A stretch of DNA of 64,000 nucleotides. It comes from Flavobacterium sp. 1355 (GTDB lineage Bacteria; Bacteroidota; Bacteroidia; Flavobacteriales; Flavobacteriaceae). The stretch spans positions 62,001 through 126,000 of the forward strand of contig NZ_JAFICC010000013.1 in assembly GCF_017833415.1 (NCBI RefSeq). The letters run 5' to 3'. Positions 49,640-57,977 of the stretch are shown piece after piece (the first letter of the stretch is position 1; each line of letters starts with the position of its first letter). The position numbers were made by a program, and so were the translations under genes. The notes under the pieces were generated by a model. It was not told the origin of the DNA and did not search any database. It saw only the letters and a list, made by a program, of their open reading frames with translations.

Positions 49640-50455
49640 ATGACCTTTACAAAAACAACCGAACAATCTTCAAAATACGAACATTTGGAGAAAATGTCAG
49701 TTCATGAACTGCTTACCAACATTAATAATGAAGACAAAACAGTTCCTGATGCAGTAGAAAAAGCCATACCCCAAATAGAAACCCTTGTAGCACAAGTAGT
49801 GACTAAGCTAAAGCTGGGCGGAAAACTATTTTATATTGGTGCCGGAACATCAGGACGTCTGGGTGTTGTTGATGCTTCTGAATGTCCCCCTACTTTTGGA
49901 GTTCCTTTTGATTTAGTAAACGGAATCATTGCCGGCGGTGACACTGCTATTCGTCGTGCGGTAGAAAATGCCGAGGACAATGCAACCCAAGCCTGGATTG
50001 ATCTGCAAGCTCATAATATTGGTGCAAATGATGTTGTAATCGGGATTGCGGCTTCTGGTACTACACCTTATGTCATTGGCGGTTTAGAAACTTGTAACCA
50101 AAATAATATCCTTACGGGTTGTATTACTAATAATGCAGGAAGTCCATTGGCGTTGACTGCACAATTTCCTGTAGAAGTTGTAGTGGGTCCGGAATTCGTT
50201 ACGGGAAGTTCGAGAATGAAGGCAGGAACAGCTCAGAAATTGGTTTTAAACATGATTTCTACTGCAGCTATGATCCAGCTTGGAAAAGTAAAAGGAAACA
50301 AAATGGTCGATATGCAGTTAAGTAATATCAAATTAGTAGATCGTGGAGTGAAAATGATCATGGGAGAAATTCCCGTTTCTTATGAAGAAGCTTCTGAATT
50401 ATTAAAAAAATACGGCAGCGTGAGAAATGCAGTTGACAACTTCAATAAAATATAA
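49640..50455 (+). CDS. murQ: N-acetylmuramic acid 6-phosphate etherase
   Basis: 271 residues. A SIS domain with FYIGAGTSGRLGVVDASECPP (about 57-77), a catalytic-Glu region AVENAEDNATQAW and FVTGSSRMKAGTAQKLVLNM. MurQ cleaves the lactyl ether of MurNAc-6-phosphate in peptidoglycan recycling. It lacks the C-terminal extension of the roughly 300-residue enterobacterial enzyme. Two small genes follow closely and probably share the transcript. Confidence 0.95.
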   Translation: MTFTKTTEQSSKYEHLEKMSVHELLTNINNEDKTVPDAVEKAIPQIETLVAQVVTKLKLGGKLFYIGAGTSGRLGVVDASECPPTFGVPFDLVNGIIAGGDTAIRRAVENAEDNATQAWIDLQAHNIGANDVVIGIAASGTTPYVIGGLETCNQNNILTGCITNNAGSPLALTAQFPVEVVVGPEFVTGSSRMKAGTAQKLVLNMISTAAMIQLGKVKGNKMVDMQLSNIKLVDRGVKMIMGEIPVSYEEASELLKKYGSVRNAVDNFNKI

Positions 50456-50475
50456 TCCTTACATTCTACTTTAAC

Positions 50476-50940
50476 ATGAAAACAAAAATTCTGATTCTAC
50501 TATTCTTATTAATTTCTGTATGCTCTTTTTCTCAGCAGCTTAGTTATCAAAAAGGTAAAATATTAGATTCAAATGGTCAAAAATTATCAAATGCCGAAGT
50601 GAAAAATTTATTGTCATCACAGCCTGAACTTTTAGCAACATATAATGCAGGGAGAACAAAAAGCAAGGCCGGAGGGTTCCTTTTAGGATTTGGACTTGGT
50701 TTAACTGCAGCAGACTTAGTAGGAGGTCTAACACAGGATATAAAATACCCAACTGCTCTAACTTATGTAGGTTTGGCAGCTACCTTAATTTCAATACCTG
50801 TTCTATCAGGACGCACAAAAAAAATTGAGTCTGCAATTGATGGTTACAATAATTCATCTGCCGGGAAAGTTGGATTTTCGGTTGACAAAATGAGTCTCAT
50901 AACAAATAGAAACGGAATAGGGATGCAACTATCTTTTTAA
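50476..50940 (+). CDS. Hypothetical exported or membrane protein
   Basis: 154 residues with a signal peptide MKTKILILLFLLISVCSFSQ. The mature part starts with a short YQKGKILDSNGQKLSNAEVK segment, followed by two hydrophobic helices rich in Gly (about 57-80 and 88-107). I do not recognise the family. It lies 20 bp after murQ and 2 bp before the next gene, in the same operon. Confidence 0.78.
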   Translation: MKTKILILLFLLISVCSFSQQLSYQKGKILDSNGQKLSNAEVKNLLSSQPELLATYNAGRTKSKAGGFLLGFGLGLTAADLVGGLTQDIKYPTALTYVGLAATLISIPVLSGRTKKIESAIDGYNNSSAGKVGFSVDKMSLITNRNGIGMQLSF

Positions 50941-50942
50941 AA

Positions 50943-51164
50943 ATGGCAACAAACAAACAGTTATTAGGAAAAGGAATTAAATATCTATCGGGTTCATTGC
51001 CTTTATTATTTATTGGGCCTTCGTTGATTTATAATGCATTTATGAATCAGCACACCGCTTGGCATTATTTGGTATTAGGAATTGGTATCATTGCTTGTTT
51101 AAGTGCTATGTTTTTAATTTTTTATGGATTAAAAATCATTATGAAAGGTTTGTTTAATGACTAA
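50943..51164 (+). CDS. DUF6095 family small membrane protein
   Basis: 73 residues with two membrane helices (about 12-30 and 38-64) and the segment NKQLLGKGIKYLSGSLPLLF characteristic of the family. Linked to murQ here, as I recall from other flavobacteria. Function unknown; co-transcription with murQ hints at a cell-envelope role, which is inference. Confidence 0.82.
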   Translation: MATNKQLLGKGIKYLSGSLPLLFIGPSLIYNAFMNQHTAWHYLVLGIGIIACLSAMFLIFYGLKIIMKGLFND

Positions 51165-51197
51165 TTTTCAATTTAATAAACCTGCAAAAACGATACT

Positions 51198-51770
51198 ATG
51201 GAAAGTCTGATCCACATTCAGAAAACATTTGAAAAAGTCATTTATATTGACAAAAAAATAAACAATCGGGAGTTTGAAGATTGTGTTTTTAAAAACTGTG
51301 ATTTCTCGAACAGTAATTTTGCTTACAACAGTTTTTTAGACTGTGAATTTGTCGATTGTAACTTGTCAATGACAAGTCTGGCCGGAACTAGCTTAAAAAA
51401 TATAACTTTTAAAAATTGCAAACTTCTCGGAATTGCTTTTAATGAATGTGATGATTTTTTATTTCAGGTTTATTTTGAAGAATGCAGTTTAGATTATGCT
51501 GCTTTTTCAAATAAGAAAATGCCAAAAACAAAGTTTATAAATTCTTCTTTACGTGATGTTACTTTTATTGGCGTAAATTTAACCAGTTCTGTTTTTAATA
51601 ATTGTAACCTTGAAGGAGCAATCTTTAATGAAACACAATTAGCCGGAGTTGATTTTAGAACGGCTTATAATTACAAAATTGACCCGGAATTTAATCCGAT
51701 GCGAAAAGCACAATTCTCAACTCAGGGAATTGAAGGGCTTTTAGACAAATACGATATTAAAATCATTTGA
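51198..51770 (+). CDS. Pentapeptide-repeat protein (Qnr-like architecture)
   Basis: 190 residues. From about residue 24 to 165 it is built of A(N/D)LXX-type pentapeptides with central Phe or Leu (CVFKN CDFSN SNFAY NSFLD CEFVD), a right-handed quadrilateral beta-helix. A short break near residue 90 and the C-terminal FNPMRKAQFSTQGIEGLLDKYDI dimerisation-like tail resemble Qnr/MfpA-type proteins that mimic DNA and bind type II topoisomerases. That activity is not shown by sequence alone. Its stop overlaps the DinB-like gene start by 4 bp. Confidence 0.87.
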   Translation: MESLIHIQKTFEKVIYIDKKINNREFEDCVFKNCDFSNSNFAYNSFLDCEFVDCNLSMTSLAGTSLKNITFKNCKLLGIAFNECDDFLFQVYFEECSLDYAAFSNKKMPKTKFINSSLRDVTFIGVNLTSSVFNNCNLEGAIFNETQLAGVDFRTAYNYKIDPEFNPMRKAQFSTQGIEGLLDKYDIKII

Positions 51771-52348
51771 TTATGAGTGCCGATAATTCCTATTTAGAAA
51801 GTGCAAAAAAGCAATTTTTATATTATAAAGCTTTAGGCGAAAAAGCCATGGAACAACTGGAGCCTGAACAGCTTTTTGTTGCTGTAAATGAAGATACTAA
51901 TAGCATTGCTACAATCGTAAAACATATTTCGGGAAATATGCTTTCGCGCTGGACAGACTTTTTAACTTCTGATGGTGAAAAAGAATGGCGAAAACGAGAT
52001 GCCGAATTTGAAAATGATTTGCAAAACAAACAAGAAGTTTTGTCTGTATGGAACAAAGGCTGGGATTGTTTTGAAAATGCGCTAAATGAACTAAAACCGG
52101 AACAACTTTCTGATATCATTTACATTAGAAATGAAGGCCATACAGTTATCGAAGCCATAAATCGCCAACTGGCGCATTATCCATATCATATTGGGCAGAT
52201 TGTTTTTTATGCCAAACAATTGAAAAAAAGTGACTGGAGCAGTTTGTCAATTCCAAAAAATAAATCCGGAAGTTACAATGCCGAAAAGTTTGCCAAAGAG
52301 AAAGAAATTAAGAACTTTACCGATGATGAACTCAAAAGGCTAAAATAG
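51767..52348 (+). CDS. DUF1572/DinB-like protein
   Basis: 193 residues (or 191 from ATG 51773). A four-helix DinB-like bundle with IVKHISGNMLSRWTDFL (first metal His), the NRQLAHYPYHIGQIVFYAKQ motif with two further His ligands, and a charged tail. DinB-like proteins are thiol-dependent or metal-binding enzymes of unknown or varied role. It overlaps the pentapeptide gene stop by 4 bp (ATGA), so the two are coupled. Confidence 0.88.
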   Translation: MIMSADNSYLESAKKQFLYYKALGEKAMEQLEPEQLFVAVNEDTNSIATIVKHISGNMLSRWTDFLTSDGEKEWRKRDAEFENDLQNKQEVLSVWNKGWDCFENALNELKPEQLSDIIYIRNEGHTVIEAINRQLAHYPYHIGQIVFYAKQLKKSDWSSLSIPKNKSGSYNAEKFAKEKEIKNFTDDELKRLK

Positions 52349-52411
52349 TCAAAATGACGGCTCTGGCCGCAAAGGAATTGAGCATTCTTAAAATACAACA
52401 TACAATTAATT

Positions 52412-52783
52412 ATGAAAAAAATTATATTCTTACTTCCGTTATTGGCCTTAGTATCATGTTATAACGCAGAACACAATTGCAAGGATTTTAAAAACGGGAA
52501 ATTTAAATTTGAATTTGAAGTAAACGGTGTAAAAAAAACAACGATTTTTGAACGCAAAGACAGTATTGAAATTGAAACTTTTGATGGCAAAACCGATACA
52601 TCTACCGTACGTTGGGTAAGCGATTGCGAATATATTCTGCAAAAAAAACATCCTAAAAATATGGCCGAAGAAAAGGCTATTAATATGAAAATCCTAACAA
52701 CAACCAAAGATTCTTACACATTTGAATTTGGTATGGTTGGCTCTGAGGAAAAACAACGCGGAACGGTTGTTAAAATTGATTAA
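52412..52783 (+). CDS. Small hypothetical lipoprotein
   Basis: 123 residues. The signal peptide MKKIIFLLPLLALVSC has a lipobox LVSC, and the mature part starts YNAEHNCKDF. It is a compact beta-rich domain with three cysteines, including VSDCEYIL, and resembles DNA-topoisomerase-IV-associated or copper-chaperone-like lipoproteins only vaguely, so no name is given. It ends at a clear terminator. Confidence 0.78.
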   Translation: MKKIIFLLPLLALVSCYNAEHNCKDFKNGKFKFEFEVNGVKKTTIFERKDSIEIETFDGKTDTSTVRWVSDCEYILQKKHPKNMAEEKAINMKILTTTKDSYTFEFGMVGSEEKQRGTVVKID

Positions 52784-52803
52784 ATCTGATTTATATACTA
52801 TTG

Positions 52804-52830
52804 AAGCTCCAGTTTTTGGAGCTTTTTTTT
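52804..52830 (+). terminator. Rho-independent terminator after the small lipoprotein gene
   Basis: AAGCTCCA (52804-52811) pairs with TGGAGCTT (52817-52824), loop GTTTT, followed by a run of eight T including the stem end. Confidence 0.9.
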
Positions 52831-52903
52831 GAGATTTTTTTTTTAATGGTGTTTCTTTTACATTTCTATTTTTAATAGTAATTTAGAACTCTAATCTAAC
52901 CAA

Positions 52904-54826
52904 ATGAAAAATACCATTTCCCAGAGAGTTGCCGACTTCTTAAAAAATTATCCGCCGTTTAGTTTTTTGCATCAAAAAGATCTTGAAAAACTTTCTGAAC
53001 AAATTTCTATTGTTTATAAAGATAAAGATGCTGTAATTTTTGCCGAAAACGAAGAAACACATGATTCTTTCTATGTTGTTCATAAAGGCGCTGTGGCTTT
53101 AAAGAAAAATCAGAAAAATGTGGTTTTGGACATGTGCGACGAAGGGGATATTTTTGGATTACGTCCGCTTTTGGCACAGGAAAATTATATCATGGAAGCT
53201 GTAACGCATGAAGAAAGTATTTTATATGCCGTTCCTATTGCAGTTTTTAAACCCTATGCACTTGAAAATAGAAATGTTGGAAATTTCCTGATCGAAAGTT
53301 ACGCTTCTAATACCCGAAATCCGTACTCAGATATTCATAAAGATAAACTGTATGGTGATGATGATTTATTGAATGAGAATCGTCATTCAAACAATGATTC
53401 TTTTGATTTAGCCCCAATAAAATATTCAAAAAAAATAGTGACTTGCAGTCCATCAACAACCGTTAAGGAAATTGCCAGGATTATGAGCAAAAAGAAAGTC
53501 GGTGCAATTTTAATTGTGGATGAAATGCTGCCAATTGGAATTTTGACAGATAAAGATCTTCGTAATAAAATTGTCACAGGAGATTTTCCCATTACCACAA
53601 CTGCAGAAACTATCATGACAAAACCTGTTATTACTTATTCTAAAAAAATGACGGTTACAGAGGCACAAATGGCAATGATGAAAAGTAATATCAGTCATTT
53701 ATGTCTCACCAAAGACGGTACAGTTAACACCAAAGCTGTGGGGATTTTGTCTAAACATGATGTAATGGTAGCTTTGGGAAATAATCCGGCAGTTTTAATC
53801 AAAGCCTTGAAAAGAGCTAAAAAAACAAAGGAAATAAAGCCTATCCGAAACCGTATTATGCAATTGCTTCAGGGATATTTGGATCAAAATATTCCGATGA
53901 CTTTGATTTCTAAAATCATAACAGAACTTAATGAAGCCTGTACGACTCGTGTCATTGAGATTTGTCTGGAAAAAATGAGCAGTCCCCCGCCTGTAAAATT
54001 TGCATGGCTGGCACTTGGAAGTCAGGGAAGAGGAGAACAAATGCTGCACACCGATCAGGATAATGCGATTGTTTACGAAAATGTAAATGAGGTATTTAGA
54101 GACGAAACCCGAATTTATTTTTTAAAGTTCGCCAAACTTGTCAACAAAGGTCTTTTTGATATTGGCTATGATTATTGTCCTGCCGAAATGATGGCCTCAA
54201 ATACAAAATGGTGTATGAGTCTTGATGAATGGAAAAATCAGGTACACCATTGGATTACAAATCCGGGAAAAAATGAAGTTTTACTATCTTTTATATTTTT
54301 TGATTATAGCTTAACTTATGGAGATGCTGAAATCACCAACAGCCTTTCGGATTACATTTTTGAAACTGTAAAAGCAAATCCTGTCTTTTATGTCCACTTA
54401 GTAAGCGGTGCTTTGCAAAGCCCTTCTCCTACTGGCTTTTTTAGACAGTTTTTAGTTGAACAGGATGGTGCAAACAAAGATAACTTTGATATTAAAAGAA
54501 GGGCATTAATGCCTCTTACTGATGCTGCAAGGGTGTTGATTTTATCACATTCTGTAAAATCCATAAGCAACACCGCAGAACGTTTTGAAAAATTGGCGGA
54601 GCTGGAACCCAACAATAGGGAATTGTACTTATCGTGCTCTTATTCCTTTAAGGCTTTATTAAAATTCAGGACTAAACAAGGTCTTTTACATAATGATTCT
54701 GGACAATTCATAGCATTGGAATCTTTATCAAAAATGGAAAAAATTAAATTAAAACGTACTTTTAAAACTATTAAAGAACTTCAGGAACTTATTTCGGTTC
54801 GTTTTAATATTTCAAATCTGGTATAA
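52904..54826 (+). CDS. cNMP-binding, CBS and DUF294 nucleotidyltransferase-like protein
   Basis: 640 residues. In order: a cyclic-nucleotide-binding-type beta roll (about 15-135), two CBS domains (about 170-225 and 235-290), a DUF294 nucleotidyltransferase-like domain with LALGSQGRGEQMLHTDQDNA (GS...DxD, about 365-385), and a DUF294 C-terminal helical domain. The same order is seen in GlnD-like signalling proteins that move nucleotidyl groups in response to adenylate or cyclic nucleotides. Target unknown. An exonuclease gene follows 1 bp later. Confidence 0.92.
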   Translation: MKNTISQRVADFLKNYPPFSFLHQKDLEKLSEQISIVYKDKDAVIFAENEETHDSFYVVHKGAVALKKNQKNVVLDMCDEGDIFGLRPLLAQENYIMEAVTHEESILYAVPIAVFKPYALENRNVGNFLIESYASNTRNPYSDIHKDKLYGDDDLLNENRHSNNDSFDLAPIKYSKKIVTCSPSTTVKEIARIMSKKKVGAILIVDEMLPIGILTDKDLRNKIVTGDFPITTTAETIMTKPVITYSKKMTVTEAQMAMMKSNISHLCLTKDGTVNTKAVGILSKHDVMVALGNNPAVLIKALKRAKKTKEIKPIRNRIMQLLQGYLDQNIPMTLISKIITELNEACTTRVIEICLEKMSSPPPVKFAWLALGSQGRGEQMLHTDQDNAIVYENVNEVFRDETRIYFLKFAKLVNKGLFDIGYDYCPAEMMASNTKWCMSLDEWKNQVHHWITNPGKNEVLLSFIFFDYSLTYGDAEITNSLSDYIFETVKANPVFYVHLVSGALQSPSPTGFFRQFLVEQDGANKDNFDIKRRALMPLTDAARVLILSHSVKSISNTAERFEKLAELEPNNRELYLSCSYSFKALLKFRTKQGLLHNDSGQFIALESLSKMEKIKLKRTFKTIKELQELISVRFNISNLV

Positions 54827-54827
54827 A

Positions 54828-55454
54828 ATGGGATTATTCAATTTGTGGAAAAAAGAAGAAAGTCTATTCGATGAAACGATTTCTGTCGAGGAAACCAGAT
54901 TTGTTGTTCTGGATACAGAAACAACGGGTTTTGATTACGAAAATGACCGAATTTTATGTATTGGGGCTTTGTCTTTGCAAAATGGGGTGATTGCTGTTCA
55001 GGATAGTTTTGAAGTTTATATTGAACAAGATCATTACGATAAATCGACAGCACAAATTCATGGTATTTTAAGAGCTTTTATTATTCAACGTCCTGGTGAG
55101 TCAGAAGCTTTGCAGCAATTTTTAGATTTTTTAGGAGATTCTATAATTATTGCACATCACACAATTTTTGACATAACAATGATTAATAAAGCTTTAGAGA
55201 GAAATGGTTTGCCTGTACTAACAAACAAAACTTTAGATACGGCGCATTTATACAAAAGGACTTTAATAAAATCGCATTTATTTGAAAGAAAAGATCATTA
55301 TACGCTCGATGATCTTGCCGATAAATTTGATATTTCTAAAAAAGACAGACATACTGCTTTGGGAGATGCTTATATTACTGCAATTGCATTTTTAAAAATT
55401 GTAAAGAAACTAAAAGAGAAAAAACCAGTTAACTTGAATTCTTTGTTTAAGTAA
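54828..55454 (+). CDS. DEDDh 3'-5' exonuclease (DnaQ-like)
   Basis: 208 residues. The five DEDDh residues are visible: FVVLDTETTGFD (Asp, Glu, about 28-30), IIAHHTIFDITMIN (Asp) and RHTALGDAYITA (His, Asp). Similar to the proofreading epsilon subunit but stand-alone; in Bacteroidota this protein usually sits after a DUF294/CBS gene, as here with 1 bp between. It degrades single-stranded DNA ends or RNA. A terminator overlaps its stop codon. Confidence 0.92.
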   Translation: MGLFNLWKKEESLFDETISVEETRFVVLDTETTGFDYENDRILCIGALSLQNGVIAVQDSFEVYIEQDHYDKSTAQIHGILRAFIIQRPGESEALQQFLDFLGDSIIIAHHTIFDITMINKALERNGLPVLTNKTLDTAHLYKRTLIKSHLFERKDHYTLDDLADKFDISKKDRHTALGDAYITAIAFLKIVKKLKEKKPVNLNSLFK

Positions 55455-55478
55455 AAGCCTGATTTTGAAACAGGCTTT
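55454..55478. terminator. Bidirectional terminator between the exonuclease gene and tssF remnant
   Basis: AAAGCCTG (55454-55461) pairs with CAGGCTTT (55471-55478), with a 9-nt loop. It starts on the last base of the exonuclease stop codon; the minus-strand end reads TTTTACTT. Confidence 0.7.
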
Positions 55479-55486
55479 CATAAAAA

Positions 55487-57253
55487 CTAATCTTCTATAA
55501 ACAATCGATACGGAAACACATTTGAAGACCTGTTTTTAAGATGTTTCATAAAACTATCACATAAATATTCCCATTCGGCACTAGAAAGATGTTTTTTCTC
55601 TGCAGGATTGGTTTTAATATAAATATCGACCGTTCTGCTAAAGCCTGCTTTTACAGATATTTCTTTTCTTGTGCCTTTCTCTGTTTTAATATCTTCAATT
55701 GAATTTTTAAAATGGTTAAATCCAAAAGCCTTAATATCCGCAAAAGTTACAATTCTGCCACGTGTCAATAGTGCATTTCTGTAGGCTAGAATTCTGTCTT
55801 TGTTATTTTGTTTGTTTAATCCTCCAGTAGTATTTGTCATCAATGTAACCGTCTGACTTATAAAAAATAAATCCTCTTTTGCGTCTAAAATAGTTCCTGC
55901 TTTTATATCATTCCCTTCTTCAGCACAAGTTGACCAATAACTTATCGTAAATGATTTACCAGCAGTTTCATTATCTTTAGGTTTAATCATTAAATAAGGA
56001 TCATTATTTTTAGAAAAACTTCTTTCTTTTGCCTGCTGTTCTACAGAAGCTAAAAGCTGATTGATTTCAACCAGAGAACTATTCATAAAATCTTTCCCTA
56101 AGCCAGAAAATGAAGAGCTTTCATCTTTTAATAAATCTAAAACATTTTGAAGTAATTCAGAAGCACTCCTAGAATCAAATCTTGAGACTCCTCCCGTTCT
56201 CAATACAGCATTTCCTTCGTCCAGAACGCCATCTTTAAACTCTTTTATTTCGTACTGATAATTTGATGAATCTATAACCGAATCAACATCAAGATAAATA
56301 TCATTGGCAGTATCAAGAGAAACGTAAGACAAAAAAGTTCCGAATGTCTTTCCTGTACTATGATGCTTTTTATTAATGGCAGGAAAACAATTTGCCGTAA
56401 AAGAAATGTTATCTATTATTTGAGGAACAAGTGATTCAGGAAAAACCATTTTTATCCAAATAATAGTATCGCCATCATCTTTGGTAATTTCGTTTAAATG
56501 AATATATTCAGGTCTGTAATTTTTTATTTCCTTATATTTTAAAACGCCTTTTAGTGTATAAAAATTATCAAAATAGTACTCGTTTACTTCCTGCATTATT
56601 TCACTTAGGTGTGTATAATTGCGATTGATTATATTTTCGATATCCAGATTGCTTATAGATACATTGTATCCTTCCTCTACCTTTATTTCTATATCATCAT
56701 GAAAACATTTCATTTGTTTTAAATAATAATGAAACATCTCTTTTTGATGCGTATTTTTGATATCAATATATAGCATTAAATCTTCTAGGTCTAATACATT
56801 TTCGCCTAGCAATTTAATACCCAAAACAACTTCTCCAGATCGTAAAGTTTCCTTATAATCATGAACAGTATCTTTATAAAAAAGATTAGAGATTTTGTAT
56901 AGATTTCTTTCGTAGGCCATAAATTTTACCTCACAAGAAGACAATTTAACTTCTAAAGTTGGTGAAAAAGCAACTTCTTTCATTATAGGGTCCAACGGAT
57001 TGTAAATATTATGAATCCTTCTGTTTACCTTCATTTGATTTTGCAAGGAAATCTTTAAATTGTTCTCTATTGGCAAAGCATGAACGATTGTTCTGGCAGG
57101 CTTAGCACCCGAAGCAACTTCGGGAAACATAATTTCTAATACTCTTTCTACTACTCGTGTTTTTGAATCTTCCAGTTCATGCGCTACCTTTTCTAATTCA
57201 TACGATAATGCATTCAGCAGCATTGATACTACAGGATCAAACGAGGTTTCCAT
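55487..57253 (-). pseudogene. tssF: TssF-like type VI secretion baseplate protein, 5'-truncated
   Basis: Open frame of 588 codons from ATG 57253. The first residues METSFDPVVSMLLNALSYEL enter directly the conserved TssF segment DPVxxxLLxAL, then VVERVLEIMFPE and PARTIVHALP. From family knowledge TssF proteins normally have about 25-30 residues before this segment, and here they are gone: the DNA just upstream belongs to the opposite-strand clpV. The remainder is full-length and has no internal stop. No other type VI genes except the clpV remnant are in the window, so it is probably inactive. A longer start (GTG 57265) would read into antisense clpV. Confidence 0.75.
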
Positions 57254-57258
57254 TTCCT

Positions 57259-57915
57259 GGTGCACCTCCTGGTTATGTTGGATACGAGGAAGGTGGCCTC
57301 TTAGTAAACAAAATTAGGCAAAAACCCTACTCTATTGTTCTGTTTGATGAAATTGAAAAGGCACATCCTTCGGTTTTTGATGTTTTCCTTCAAATTATGG
57401 ATGAAGGAAAATTGCATGATAGATTGGGAAAAGAAGGTGATTTTTCGAATGCTATTATTCTTTTCACTTCAAATATTGGAGCTGATCATATTGTAAGCAC
57501 TTTCAATAACGGTGAAATTCCAAGTTCAACTTCTTTAATGGAAATTATGGGTAACTATTTCAGACCTGAGTTCTTAGGCCGGTTAACTGAAATTGTACCT
57601 TTTGCACCTATCAGTAAGGAAAATGCTCTTAAGATATTTGAAATCCATCTTAAAAAGGAATTTATGGATTTATTAAAGAATATAAATATTAATGTTGAAA
57701 TTCCAATTGAAGCTAAAGTTTATCTTGCCCAGAGCGGATTTAATGCCAAATACGGCGCAAGACCAATTAAAAGCATTATAAGAAGTCATTTGAGAAGACC
57801 TTTGGCAAAAAAAATAATTTCCGGGGAACTTAAAGATGGTGATGCTGTCTTGATAATTATCGAAAATAATGAAGTTAAATGGATTAAACAAAAAATGCTT
57901 TCTGTTGAAAATTAA
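57259..57915 (+). pseudogene. tssH: Remnant of TssH/ClpV type VI secretion ATPase (C-terminal 218 residues)
   Basis: ClpB/ClpV homology begins at GAPPGYVGYEEGG and includes the second AAA+ Walker B IVLFDEIEKAHP, sensor 1 FTSNIGA, an arginine-finger region RPEFLGRL and sensor 2 FNAKYGARPIKSII. Missing are the N domain, AAA1, the middle domain and the second Walker A, roughly three quarters of the protein. The 34 residues upstream in frame (from 57157) are antisense tssF. ClpV type is preferred over ClpB because of its divergent sequence and the tssF neighbour. It keeps its own terminator. Confidence 0.82.
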
Positions 57916-57936
57916 ACTTTAAAATTATAAATAAAC

Positions 57937-57971
57937 AAACCGCTAAGAATTAAATCCCAGCGGTTTTTTTA
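57937..57971. terminator. Terminator between the clpV remnant and parC
   Basis: AAACCGCT (57937-57944) pairs with AGCGGTTT (57959-57966), 14-nt loop, followed by a T run. It can work for the plus strand and, less well, for parC. Confidence 0.82.
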
Positions 57972-57977
57972 TTTACT

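Noticed and set aside
50540..50752. Minus-strand open frame of 70 codons opposite the gene after murQ
   Set aside because: It is a shadow frame; the plus-strand gene has a signal peptide, operon spacing and fits the gene order.
57157..57258. N-terminal 34 residues of the open frame that runs into clpV
   Set aside because: They are the antisense strand of tssF and have no AAA+ homology; the remnant starts at GAPPG (57259).
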